The notes under the pieces are model-generated. The model saw nothing but the letters and a program-made list of their open reading frames with translations. It was not told the origin of the DNA and made no database searches. A DNA stretch of 64,000 nucleotides, from contig NZ_UGGU01000003.1 of assembly GCF_900450765.1 (NCBI RefSeq), forward strand, positions 186,001 to 250,000, written 5' to 3'. Shown here piece by piece: positions 1 through 8,023 of the stretch. This stretch comes from Fusobacterium necrogenes. GTDB lineage: Bacteria; Fusobacteriota; Fusobacteriia; Fusobacteriales; Fusobacteriaceae. The translations under genes and the position numbers were made by a program. How positions within the stretch are numbered: position 1 is the first letter of the stretch; each line of letters starts with the position of its first letter.

Positions 1-1067
1 ATTTCATTTTTTTCTTCTAATAATTCTTCAATGAATGTATTAAGTTCCTCTATATTTCTATTTTTAAAAACTTTTACATATTTTTTTTCTAAATTATTAT
101 ATCCTATTACAGAATGCTCACTTGCTATAATTGGTAATCCGTAAAATAATGCTTCAATAACTTTTGTTTTCATTCCACTTCCTTCAAATACAGGAGATAT
201 ATATATCAAACTTTCTCTTAGAAGTATTTCCATTTCTTCTTTTGTTGGATTAGCTATCAATTCGATTTTAGTTTCTATTTTTAATTCTTTTATTTTTTTA
301 ATCAATCTATTATTAGGATTTCTTCCAGCTAAAACTAACTTTAACCTTTTTTTTTCTAAAATTTTTTTATAATTTTCAACTAAAAATAATCCAGCTTCTA
401 TGTTAGCTTCCATATCTAAGCTTCCAGTAAATATAACTTGTTTCTTTTTCTTTATATACTTTTCTTCTGTAAAGATATTATTATAAATAATAGGGATTAT
501 TTTATATTTCTTGCATTTTATTTTATAAAATTCTTCTACACTTTTTTTATCTTTTTCAGTTAAAAAGATCCCATAATCCATATTCTGTAAAGCTTTTTTT
601 TCAGACTTTTTAACATTATACTTTTCTATAACCTGAATTGTTTTATTCATATTTTTAGTAAACATTGTTGAAAATTCGTATTCAAAGTTATCAAAATTTT
701 GAATTATTTTAATTTTTGGAAAATTTTTCTTAATTTTTTCAGAAATACTTCCTAATCTTGAGTTTTGTAAAATTACTATATTTATATTTTTTTCTTTAAT
801 TGCTTTTAATATTTTTTTACTTGCTAATTCTAGTTGTTCTGAATATCCTAATATTCTAGATAAAAGTGCTTTTTTCTTATTTCTCTCTATTTCTAATAAA
901 TATTTTCCCTTATTTTGATTTTTTATTTCTTTATTAATTATTCCATACCATTTTATTTTTTCATTTCTCTCTAACTCTTCTAAAATACCTATTATTTTTT
1001 TTGTACCTATAGCACCACCATTTGAATATTCTGGATTAGTAGAACTTATATATAATATATTTTTCAT
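1..1067 (-). CDS. glycosyltransferase (GT4-like), 3' end cut by window edge
   Basis: The frame is open from the ATG at 1067 to the left edge, about 355 residues with no stop, so the C-terminus lies outside the window. An AAAGGA Shine-Dalgarno precedes the start. The C-terminal half looks like a GT-B nucleotide-sugar binding domain: FTGSLDMEANIEAGL near residue 225, then EGSGMKTKVIEA, which matches the E-x7-E region of glycosyltransferase family 4, and GLPIIAS. It would add a sugar to a surface polysaccharide on the cytoplasmic face. It follows another glycosyltransferase on the same strand. Donor and acceptor cannot be read from sequence. Confidence 0.8.
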   Translation of the reverse strand, partial: MKNILYISSTNPEYSNGGAIGTKKIIGILEELERNEKIKWYGIINKEIKNQNKGKYLLEIERNKKKALLSRILGYSEQLELASKKILKAIKEKNINIVILQNSRLGSISEKIKKNFPKIKIIQNFDNFEYEFSTMFTKNMNKTIQVIEKYNVKKSEKKALQNMDYGIFLTEKDKKSVEEFYKIKCKKYKIIPIIYNNIFTEEKYIKKKKQVIFTGSLDMEANIEAGLFLVENYKKILEKKRLKLVLAGRNPNNRLIKKIKELKIETKIELIANPTKEEMEILLRESLIYISPVFEGSGMKTKVIEALFYGLPIIASEHSVIGYNNLEKKYVKVFKNRNIEELNTFIEELLEEKNE

Positions 1068-1211
1068 TTTTAATTCCTTTCTACAATTTTTACTGTATCT
1101 AATTTTTAAATAATACTTACTGAGTTTTTTTGAAAGTAGCTTCCAATTTTTTATTGTTTTTTAATATTAAATTTTTTCATATTTATAATATACCTTTTTT
1201 ACTTTTTTATA

Positions 1212-2300
1212 TTACTGCAAATATTTTATTTTAGACTTTAATTCTTCTATATTTCCTACTTCAAATAATTCTCCATACTTTCCATTTGCTAAAATTTCTT
1301 TTGGTCCTACTGGGCAATTACTTGAAATTACTTTTGTACCTACTAGTAAAGCTTCTAATAAAACTAATCCAAATCCTTCATATTTAGAGCTTAAAACAAA
1401 TAATTTTGAATTTTTCATCCAAATGTATGGATTTAATTTTTTTCCTAAAAATATTACATCTTTTATTTTTAGATCTTCCACTAATTTTTCTAATTTTCTT
1501 CTATCTGGACCATCTCCTACTATTATTAATTTTTCTTTTATTTTTTCTTCAATTTTTAATTCTCCAAAAGCTTTTATTAGCGTTGTAAAATCTTTATCTA
1601 CTTCGTCTAGTCTTCCTACGCTACAAATATATTTACTTTTAATTAATACTCTTTCTTCTTCTGTTAATTCGCTATCATCTAAAGCCTTTTTTTGTATTTC
1701 ATCAACATCTATTGGATTATATACAGTCTTTTGTTTTTCTTTTAAATATGGTGCTAATTTAATTAGTTCATTTCCCATCTCTTGACTTACTGTGCATATT
1801 TCATCAAATTTTTCTAATTTTTTAAAAAAACTCTTTTTAAAATATTTTCTTATTCCATCAAAAAATCTAGTTACAGAACCATGTAAATAAATTTGATGCT
1901 TTGGCCCTTTTATTTTTGTTATATAACTTGGTAAATACTGAAAAAAAGTTATAGTGATATCATAATTTGCTTTTTCTACTACTTTTATTTCTTTTTTCCA
2001 TACTAAATAGTCACTTAAAACTATCAACAAATACATTGGAATATTATATATTTTATAAGCTTTACCTAATGTTCTTAATCTATATATCAATTTTGATAAT
2101 TTTTCAGATTTTAAATACTTTATTTTTATTTTTTTATCTATCTCTTTTTCTCGAATATTTTCTTCTCCCATATTGTAATCAACATATAAATCAACTTCAT
2201 ATCCTTCTTTAAGAAATTTTTTCATATATCTTACTGTTACTACTTCTATTCCTCCACCTTGAGTCAAAAAAGTAGTATAGAACAGTATCTTTTTTTTCAT
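1212..2300 (-). CDS. glycosyltransferase family 4 protein
   Basis: A 362-residue GT-B glycosyltransferase. The N-terminal Rossmann half carries a glycine-rich loop (FLTQGGGIEVV, residues 12-22). The C-terminal half has VGRLDEVDKDF, LIIVGDGPDRRKL and the E-x7-E element EGFGLVLLE, the usual donor-binding signature of family 4. It begins 2 bases after the stop of the sugar-phosphate transferase gene, so the two are almost certainly co-transcribed and probably act in sequence on the same lipid-linked sugar. The specific sugar is unknown. Confidence 0.88.
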   Translation of the reverse strand: MKKKILFYTTFLTQGGGIEVVTVRYMKKFLKEGYEVDLYVDYNMGEENIREKEIDKKIKIKYLKSEKLSKLIYRLRTLGKAYKIYNIPMYLLIVLSDYLVWKKEIKVVEKANYDITITFFQYLPSYITKIKGPKHQIYLHGSVTRFFDGIRKYFKKSFFKKLEKFDEICTVSQEMGNELIKLAPYLKEKQKTVYNPIDVDEIQKKALDDSELTEEERVLIKSKYICSVGRLDEVDKDFTTLIKAFGELKIEEKIKEKLIIVGDGPDRRKLEKLVEDLKIKDVIFLGKKLNPYIWMKNSKLFVLSSKYEGFGLVLLEALLVGTKVISSNCPVGPKEILANGKYGELFEVGNIEELKSKIKYLQ

Positions 2301-2302
2301 TT

Positions 2303-3631
2303 CTACATTCCCTTCCCAAATAGTACTATCTTACTTGTCTTAAATAGTATAATCATATCTAATACTAAGCCATTATTCTTTACATAGTACAGATCATATT
2401 CTAACTTTATCTTTGCATCATCTACTGATGCTCCATAGGTAAACATTGTCTGCGCCCATCCTGTTATACCTGGTTGTACTGCATATCTTAAATGATAATT
2501 TCTTATCTTCTTTTCATACTCTTTTCCTAGTACATTCCATTCTGGCCGTGGTCCAACAAAGGACATATCTCCCTTAAGTACATTTATTACTTGGGGTAGT
2601 TCATCCAATCTTGTTTTTCTAATAAAATGTCCTACCTTAGTTATCCTATCGTCATGTTCAGAAGCATACTTTGAATACTTATCTGGATCATGTACTTTCA
2701 TACTTCTAAACTTAATAATTTCGAATTCTTTTCCTCTAAAGCCTATTCTCTTTTGTTTAAAAAAAGCTGGATTTTCCCATATTTTCTTTGGATTAGTAAA
2801 TAAATATTTAACTCCTATATCAAGCTTCACTATCACATATGTCACTAACATAAATGGGATAAAACAGATAAAAAGTATAAATGATAGCGCTACATCAAAT
2901 GATCTTTTAAGTTTTTTCTCAAAATCATTATTTAAGGTATCAAAGCCATTACTCATAAGTACCCACATGCTATCTACCTTATCTACATCTATTTTTCCCT
3001 CTATACTTTCTAAAAAGCTTAAGTAATCTACAACTTCCACTCCGCGCAACTTTACCTCTAGTATCAAATCTGAATACAGCTTAAGTGTTTTATCTTTTAC
3101 AAAAATTATTGTATCTATCTTATCTGCCTCAACTATCTTTTTGATATCTTCAAATCTTCCAAGATAATTATTTCCATCTACTACGTCATTAGCTAAATAT
3201 CCACAGCATATATATTTGTTATCTCTTAATCCTAAACTATCTTCAATTATTCCAACATAACTATTTTCATTATCTAGAATAAGGACTCTACTCTCCTTTT
3301 CTTCCTTCTTATATAGCAAATAATTCAAGGTAGTTTGTATAATCGTATAAAATGCAAAAGTGAAGATAAGTGTTTCTCTTTTGTAAAAAAGAAAAAAGAT
3401 CATAAACGTAAAAAAATTCAAGATAATAGAGTAAATAATATTTCCCCTCTGATATCTTGAGTCAAAATTCATTGTATTAGCTAAGTAATATGAAAAAAAT
3501 AGTATGCTAAATAGTCCATACATTGCTAGATTAAGACTTAAATTTTGAATTACAAAACTTTGTCTGTATACTATAAACAGTAGAATAAAATAGATTAATC
3601 TCATTCTGATGTTTCTTGTATGCCTTACCAT
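2303..3631 (-). CDS. polyprenyl-phosphate sugar-1-phosphate transferase (WcaJ/WbaP type)
   Basis: A 442-residue initiating enzyme of surface polysaccharide synthesis, which moves a sugar-1-phosphate from a nucleotide sugar to undecaprenyl phosphate. The N-terminus has several hydrophobic segments (about residues 10-100), followed by a soluble nucleotide-binding-like region and another membrane segment near 250-270. The C-terminal bacterial sugar transferase domain shows FKQKRIGFRGKEFEIIKFRSM, RKTRLDELPQ and FVGPRPE, all hallmarks of the family. It heads the visible glycosyltransferase genes, as expected for the first step of a capsule or O-antigen unit. The sugar is unknown. Confidence 0.92.
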   Translation of the reverse strand: MVRHTRNIRMRLIYFILLFIVYRQSFVIQNLSLNLAMYGLFSILFFSYYLANTMNFDSRYQRGNIIYSIILNFFTFMIFFLFYKRETLIFTFAFYTIIQTTLNYLLYKKEEKESRVLILDNENSYVGIIEDSLGLRDNKYICCGYLANDVVDGNNYLGRFEDIKKIVEADKIDTIIFVKDKTLKLYSDLILEVKLRGVEVVDYLSFLESIEGKIDVDKVDSMWVLMSNGFDTLNNDFEKKLKRSFDVALSFILFICFIPFMLVTYVIVKLDIGVKYLFTNPKKIWENPAFFKQKRIGFRGKEFEIIKFRSMKVHDPDKYSKYASEHDDRITKVGHFIRKTRLDELPQVINVLKGDMSFVGPRPEWNVLGKEYEKKIRNYHLRYAVQPGITGWAQTMFTYGASVDDAKIKLEYDLYYVKNNGLVLDMIILFKTSKIVLFGKGM

Positions 3632-3808
3632 AGTATTTCTTCAACTCCCAATTTATTTTTTATATTATTTAACAAATGAAAAGTACTGACACTTCTTACT
3701 CCTCACTACTCAAGACTTTCTATCTCTCTCTAAAGAGTGATAGCCCAATCTCTTTCATTTGAAGTTTTCACTATTACTAGTTAGGTTCATGTCAAAACCT
3801 AATTTTAA

Positions 3809-4798
3809 TTAAAGTCCAAAAATATATTTCAAAAACTTTACTTTTGAATATTTTTGAATAACATTTTTTATATATAGATTTATTAAAACAGGAATGTATA
3901 TTCCCATTATTAATGATATTGGCATTACTATAATCATTGATAAATTCAAAATCTGATAGCCTAAGATTCTTACAAATACTTGCGGAAACCATGAAAATAA
4001 ATATATTGAAAATGATTTCCCTTTTAAATGCTCTAAAAAACTATAATCTGAATTTAAGTATATTCTTGAACAACTCAATGAAAATATTATTCCTATTCCA
4101 GCTATAAAAATATTATATATTTTTATAACTGGAAGTATTATTACAGCATTAATTATCAAAATTGTAAAAGTTATAATAAACACAAAAGTATTTCTTTTTA
4201 AAATTTCATCAAATTTATTTTCGTTTTCTAAATAGTAAACTCCTAATATAAAAAATATTAGATAATTTAAAACTCCATTTATATTTAAAAATCTTATATC
4301 TAAAAATTTACTTGAAACTATATTAATTATTAGTGATAATAATAAAATTATTTTTGTTTTATTTTTTAAAACTCTATATAACACGATTGTGAGTAACATT
4401 ATTAAAAATATAGTAGGTAGAAACCAAAAGAAAATAATTGGATTATCCCATGGATATAACATATTCAAAATATAATCTTTTATTGATAATTCTAGTGGTC
4501 TTAAAGCAAATTTACCTAAAAGATACTTAGGTACATATGCTAAAGATGATATTAAAAAATATGGAATTATCAATCTTTTAATCTTTTTTATTACAAAAGT
4601 ATTTAATTGAATATCTCCTATTCTTCCCTCAGTAGTAAATTTTAATAAATATCCAGATATGAATATAAATAATGGCATATGAAAACTGTAAATCCATCTA
4701 TGCAGATTAGATACTATTCCATTAGTATTTTCTGCATGTCCTAATACTACCAATATTATTCCAAATATTTGTAAAAAACTTATTTTCTTATTTTCCAT
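3809..4798 (-). CDS. acyltransferase 3 family membrane protein (probable O-acetyltransferase)
   Basis: About 329 residues with roughly ten hydrophobic segments. VVLGHAE near the N-terminus and FHMPLFIFISGYL match acyltransferase family 3 (OafA/NodX type), which transfers acetyl groups to surface sugars from the membrane. The ATG at 4798 is chosen over a TTG at 4810; an AAAGG lies about 12 bases upstream of the ATG. The start overlaps the end of the TnpB-like gene by 11 bases (ATGGAAAATAA), so translation of the two may be coupled. A 177-base gap, with only a short TTAGGTT/AACCTAA hairpin near 3781-3802, separates it from the next gene. Confidence 0.85.
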   Translation of the reverse strand: MENKKISFLQIFGIILVVLGHAENTNGIVSNLHRWIYSFHMPLFIFISGYLLKFTTEGRIGDIQLNTFVIKKIKRLIIPYFLISSLAYVPKYLLGKFALRPLELSIKDYILNMLYPWDNPIIFFWFLPTIFLIMLLTIVLYRVLKNKTKIILLLSLIINIVSSKFLDIRFLNINGVLNYLIFFILGVYYLENENKFDEILKRNTFVFIITFTILIINAVIILPVIKIYNIFIAGIGIIFSLSCSRIYLNSDYSFLEHLKGKSFSIYLFSWFPQVFVRILGYQILNLSMIIVMPISLIMGIYIPVLINLYIKNVIQKYSKVKFLKYIFGL

Positions 4799-5894
4799 TC
4801 TTATATTCAACCTTTCTATTTAAAATTTCAACCAACATTCTAGGAGCTCTATTTCCTCTTTTCCCACTCCTAGTTATCTTTACTCTTTTTTCTTTACCCT
4901 TAGAGTAAATCTCTTCTTGTACACTCTCTAACTCCTCTATCTCTACCTTATCCCCTAGTTTTAATATCTCGTTACTTAAGCACTCATGTTGGTACTTTCT
5001 CACATCACTTTGTTTCCTATATATCTCCTTTAATTCCTCTACTAGCTTTCTATGTCTTACACTGAGTATTGATAATCCCTCTTTTTTTCTTCTATTTATT
5101 TTCTCTATTAGCTCTTTTCTTCTAAGCTCTAGTAGATATATCTTATCTGCTAATTCAACCTCTTTTACTTTTCCATCTTTTTCATAGATGAGATACTCTT
5201 TCCCTATCTTTAATCTAATCTCACCACTTCCAACTCTATTTCTATACTCTCCAGTTTTCTTATCTACCTCTCTAGGTGGAATACCTTTAAAAACTAACTG
5301 TGTATAGTATTTGAGTTTCCCTCGAATATTTTTTCTCACAATACGACAATAAGCTATCTCACTCTTAAGCGCTTCTTTTTCATAGTAGTTTTCCTCATCA
5401 ATTAGAACTTTTAACTTAAGACCTTTCCAATCTATATATCCATCTATATATCTAATCCCTGTTCCATTAGATTTTCCCTCTAAGGATTTGAAATCATCTT
5501 CCTGTTTAAAATGAACCTTCTGTCCACTTCCATACATCATTTTTTCAAAAGCTCTCCATACTTGTGAAGCTATCTTTTGAGCAGTAAATGAATCTATATT
5601 CTTTTTAAAAAATTTCTGCATATTCTTTACTTCTTTGTGGAAAGAATACTCAGTAAAGCCATTTTCTTTCCTAATCTCTTCTAATTTCTTGTAAAGAATT
5701 TTCTTTCCTTCGCTATTAGCTATTTCATGTAGTAGTTCTCTGTACTCTTTTCTTTTTGTCATCTCACCATATTTTTTTAACATTTTTCCTAAAAGTGAAT
5801 TATATATATCTCTGCCTATCCTAAATCTTTTCTCTAAGATATCCTCTTGATATTTTTCCACTTTCAAAGGAAATTGGACTATATAGTTAGACAC
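4788..5894 (-). CDS. TnpB-like protein, C-terminally truncated, lacking the first RuvC Asp
   Basis: A 368-residue relative of IS200/IS605-family TnpB (OrfB). The N-terminal helical/WED-like part is complete, with motifs such as TAQKIAS and SLEGKSN. Where TnpB proteins of this type read GIDIG (RuvC-I), this one reads RLKIG at 227-231, so the catalytic Asp is Lys229. About 25 residues of the following coil seem deleted. IYRKQSDVRKYQHECLSNEIL and the RuvC-II glutamate region VEIEEL (318-322) remain, but the protein ends just after NRAPRMLVEILNRKVEY, before the zinc ribbon and RuvC-III. It should be nuclease-dead. GTG start with a GGAGGA site 9 bases upstream. The frame is intact over 1.1 kb. Confidence 0.85.
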   Translation of the reverse strand: MSNYIVQFPLKVEKYQEDILEKRFRIGRDIYNSLLGKMLKKYGEMTKRKEYRELLHEIANSEGKKILYKKLEEIRKENGFTEYSFHKEVKNMQKFFKKNIDSFTAQKIASQVWRAFEKMMYGSGQKVHFKQEDDFKSLEGKSNGTGIRYIDGYIDWKGLKLKVLIDEENYYEKEALKSEIAYCRIVRKNIRGKLKYYTQLVFKGIPPREVDKKTGEYRNRVGSGEIRLKIGKEYLIYEKDGKVKEVELADKIYLLELRRKELIEKINRRKKEGLSILSVRHRKLVEELKEIYRKQSDVRKYQHECLSNEILKLGDKVEIEELESVQEEIYSKGKEKRVKITRSGKRGNRAPRMLVEILNRKVEYKNGK

Positions 5895-5924
5895 TTTTAA
5901 AATTCCTCCTCATTCGAGTTCTTC

Positions 5925-5955
5925 TTTTGATGAAAAGGCGTATTTTTCATCAAAA
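5925..5955. repeat. perfect 12-bp inverted repeat upstream of the TnpB-like gene
   Basis: TTTTGATGAAAA at 5925-5936 and its exact complement at 5944-5955, with a GGCGTAT loop. It sits about 30 bases upstream of the GTG start of the TnpB-like gene, just before its ribosome binding site, so it would fold in that mRNA's leader. The AAAAGGCGTA-TTTT and TTTTTCATCAAAA parts recur in the hairpin at 6062-6095. It could be an operator, a relic of a transposon end hairpin or an RNA structure. Confidence 0.8.
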
Positions 5956-6013
5956 AATAACTCTAAAATTAGTACTTTTTTAAAAAAAATTCTAATTAAT
6001 AAACTTAATCTCC

Positions 6014-6042
6014 TTGACATATGCTTAAAAAAAGGGTAAAAT
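6014..6042 (+). promoter_or_regulatory. sigma-70-type promoter for a divergent small RNA
   Basis: TTGACA at 6014-6019, a 17-base spacer and TAAAAT at 6037-6042, one mismatch from consensus. It points right, away from the TnpB-like gene. No protein gene follows on this strand; the downstream sequence folds into hairpins and ends in a terminator, so the product is most likely an RNA. Confidence 0.75.
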
Positions 6043-6048
6043 AGGTTA

Positions 6049-6184
6049 TTCACGAGTAAAAGAAAGTACGCTTTTTCATCAAAAGGCGTACTTTTCCAAA
6101 AAATAAAAAAAGGTAGTCAGTCTCTCAAAACCAAAACTACCTTTTCCCAAGCTATTCAATTATATAATTGAATAGCTTTTTTAA
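6049..6184 (+). ncRNA. candidate structured small RNA (about 135 nt)
   Basis: Predicted to run from about 7 bases after the promoter at 6014-6042 to a terminator. Three hairpins are visible: 6062-6076 with 6081-6095 (15 pairs including G-U, CATC loop); 6108-6117 with 6136-6145 (10 perfect pairs); and a perfect 15+15 palindrome at 6149-6178 followed by T residues, a good intrinsic terminator on this strand. No convincing reading frame or start site lies inside. The first hairpin shares sequence with the inverted repeat in the leader of the TnpB-like gene and, as transcribed, would be complementary to that leader over about 15 bases. Its function is unknown. Confidence 0.55.
6100..6145 (-). terminator. 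terminator for the leftward small-gene cluster
   Basis: On the minus strand AAAAGGTAGT (6145-6136) pairs with ACTACCTTTT (6117-6108), and a long T run continues leftward. It would stop transcripts leaving the gene at 6181-6492 and separate this cluster from the TnpB-like gene. Confidence 0.7.
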
Positions 6185-6492
6185 TCGTTAATTTCTTCTA
6201 ACAGCAGTACCAAACTCTTTGTATAAATCACATATTTATTTCCTAATTTCCTTGCTAAAATCTCCTTTGAATTTATTTTGTCATAAATTGTAGATATATA
6301 CTTTGTCAAATATTCAGCTGCCTCCTTTGGATTAGTCCACTCCCCCAAACTTTTTACCATATCCTTAGCTAATGCCTTATTCACATTAGAAAGCTTAGAT
6401 AACTTATAGAGGATATATTCCTCATGATTCATTCCAGCCTTAATTTTTTCTACCTTCTTTTCATTTTTTGTAAACTTAGTTGTACAGTCCAT
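6181..6492 (-). CDS. small hypothetical protein in phage-like cluster
   Basis: 103 residues, not recognised. Mostly helical and rich in Lys/Glu, with NPKEAAEYLTKYISTIYD and a hydrophobic end (SLVLLLEEIND). An upstream TTG would give 109 residues, but a GAGGAGG ribosome site lies at 6508-6502, nine bases before the ATG at 6492, so the ATG is preferred. The middle section (TNPKEAAEYL, then KLGNKYVIYTKSL) hints at an excisionase-like DNA-binding fold, a guess only. It is the last gene of the module. Confidence 0.6.
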   Translation of the reverse strand: MDCTTKFTKNEKKVEKIKAGMNHEEYILYKLSKLSNVNKALAKDMVKSLGEWTNPKEAAEYLTKYISTIYDKINSKEILARKLGNKYVIYTKSLVLLLEEIND

Positions 6493-6564
6493 CAACCTGA
6501 TCCTCCTCAATATTTTATCTTATCAATTCTTCTTCAATTTTTATTATTTTCTCCTTTATTCTTC

Positions 6565-6759
6565 TTACCCCCTCTCATTTTTTCTTTTTTCTATCCCTTC
6601 AAATACTGATTGGTAGATTTTATCATCTAATTTACTATCAGTTCTTTTAACTAACTCTTCTAGGAGTAGTATCACTATCTTTTCTATTGCTGGTGTTACA
6701 AACCACTTACAGATAAAGTATTTGATAAATTTTATTATTACTTCTAATATTTTCCCCAT
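6565..6759 (-). CDS. small membrane-associated protein, possibly phage related
   Basis: 64 residues. The first 35 are strongly hydrophobic (ILEVIIKFIKYFICKWFV, then IVILLLEELV), followed by a charged tail. Proteins of this size and shape occur near phage holins, but there is no diagnostic motif and no endolysin beside it, so the role is unknown. It starts 17 bases after the stop of the preceding small gene and clearly belongs to the same transcript. Confidence 0.5.
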   Translation of the reverse strand: MGKILEVIIKFIKYFICKWFVTPAIEKIVILLLEELVKRTDSKLDDKIYQSVFEGIEKRKNERG

Positions 6760-6776
6760 TGTCTCACCCTATGACC

Positions 6777-7079
6777 TTAAATTCCTTCAGGATGTTCGGC
6801 AATATATGTTTCTAATGCTACTAGTATATGCTTATTTTCAGCTATTGTAGCTAGTGAAGCTTGATATCCTCTAAGCTCTTTTTCTGCTGCTACTTGCCAC
6901 TCTTCATATGATGTATAAGGACTCTCCTCTGCCATAGGTTCTGAAGCCTCTTTTAATTCAGCTATATGTTGTATCACTGCTGTCATATCAAAGATATTTG
7001 ACTCCACAGCCTTCTCCCTTTTAATAGAATTTTTTAAACTTTCAATCTCCTTTTGAACTGTTATTACTACTGCTGACAT
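6777..7079 (-). CDS. small acidic hypothetical protein
   Basis: 100 residues, predominantly helical, with an acidic middle (ASEPMAEESPYTSYEEWQ) and probable coiled-coil ends. A GGAGGAG ribosome site lies 5-6 bases before the ATG. No family is recognised. Small acidic proteins like this often sit near the end of phage structural or lysis regions. A 126-base gap to the DnaC-like gene upstream shows no clear promoter or terminator. Confidence 0.55.
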   Translation of the reverse strand: MSAVVITVQKEIESLKNSIKREKAVESNIFDMTAVIQHIAELKEASEPMAEESPYTSYEEWQVAAEKELRGYQASLATIAENKHILVALETYIAEHPEGI

Positions 7080-7205
7080 ATAAACTCCTCCCTTTACTTT
7101 TTATTTTTTTAGAAAATCATGATCCTCTATGAAAATATAGTATCATTTTTTATTTTCAAATACTAGTATCTCTAACTCATTACAACTCACTACAACACAG
7201 TTTTC

Positions 7206-8012
7206 TTATTCTTTTAAAAGCTCATAAAATCGTCTTTGATTGAATTCTCTTCTACTTTTTCCTTCCACTTTTAATGGATAACACATCTCAACTATTCTAT
7301 CTCTTATTCTACTTTTCCCTTCAACTGAGAATTTTTTAGCTATCTCACATCTATTTTCATCTTTATCAAATTCTAAATTAGTAGAGATAATAAGAGGTTT
7401 TTCAGATCTATACCTTGTGTCAATGAGATTATATATCTTTTCTGCTCTCCAACTTCTACTCTTACTCTCAATAGATTTTTCTACACCAAAGTCATCTATA
7501 ATAAGCAGGTCACAATTTTCAACTACATTTAGAATTTTATTTTCTGCTTCTCCCCACTCTCTAGTTAATTTTAATAAATAAAGTCCAAGATTTATCACGA
7601 GGACATTCTTTCCTCTATTCATCAGATAGTTAGCAATACAAGCGGTGGCAAATGTTTTTCCAGTTCCAACATCACCATAGAAAAGTATCCCTACATCCAT
7701 CTCTTTTTCCATAAAGCGTTTAGCATAACGAAGAGAGGCTTGCATATGCCTTTGACTCATATCTGCTACTTCAAAACTACTTTTTAAGAATTTCTTATCT
7801 ATTACAGAGATATCTTTATACTTTTTAACTCTATTTTTTATAGATTCAGTTTCCTGTTTTCTTATCTCTTCTTGTTTTTCCTTTTCTTTAATTTTCTCTA
7901 AACAATTACAATCTGGTATATATTCTATATGTTTTCTAATAAATTCTGGCAAATATTCTATCCCATTAGCCTCATTTTTTATATATTCTTTCCCACAATA
8001 TTTACATTTCAT
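7206..8012 (-). CDS. DnaC-like helicase-loading AAA+ ATPase
   Basis: 268 residues. The N-terminus has four cysteines in a CxxC (3, 6) and CxC (35, 37) arrangement that could hold zinc. A charged coil follows, then an AAA+ ATPase with Walker A GDVGTGKT (113-120) and Walker B LLIIDDFG (169-176), and an ISTN sensor. Proteins of this family load the replicative helicase in phage, plasmid or chromosomal replication (DnaC/DnaI/IstB group). IstB of IS21 is an alternative, but no IS21 transposase is adjacent, and the neighbouring HTH replication protein favours a replication loader. GGAGG ribosome site before the ATG. Confidence 0.85.
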   Translation of the reverse strand: MKCKYCGKEYIKNEANGIEYLPEFIRKHIEYIPDCNCLEKIKEKEKQEEIRKQETESIKNRVKKYKDISVIDKKFLKSSFEVADMSQRHMQASLRYAKRFMEKEMDVGILFYGDVGTGKTFATACIANYLMNRGKNVLVINLGLYLLKLTREWGEAENKILNVVENCDLLIIDDFGVEKSIESKSRSWRAEKIYNLIDTRYRSEKPLIISTNLEFDKDENRCEIAKKFSVEGKSRIRDRIVEMCYPLKVEGKSRREFNQRRFYELLKE

Positions 8013-8023
8013 ATCCTTTCCTC

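Noticed and set aside
1423-1785. 120-codon plus-strand frame opposite the glycosyltransferase
   Set aside because: Serine/phenylalanine-rich shadow of a well-supported minus-strand gene, with no own signals.
3781-3802. TTAGGTT / AACCTAA hairpin after the acyltransferase
   Set aside because: Seven-base stem with no T run on the minus strand; not enough for a terminator.
7172-7191. Near-repeat AACTCATTAC / AACTCACTAC in the gap before the DnaC-like gene
   Set aside because: Only two 10-base copies with one mismatch; too short to call an attachment site or iteron.
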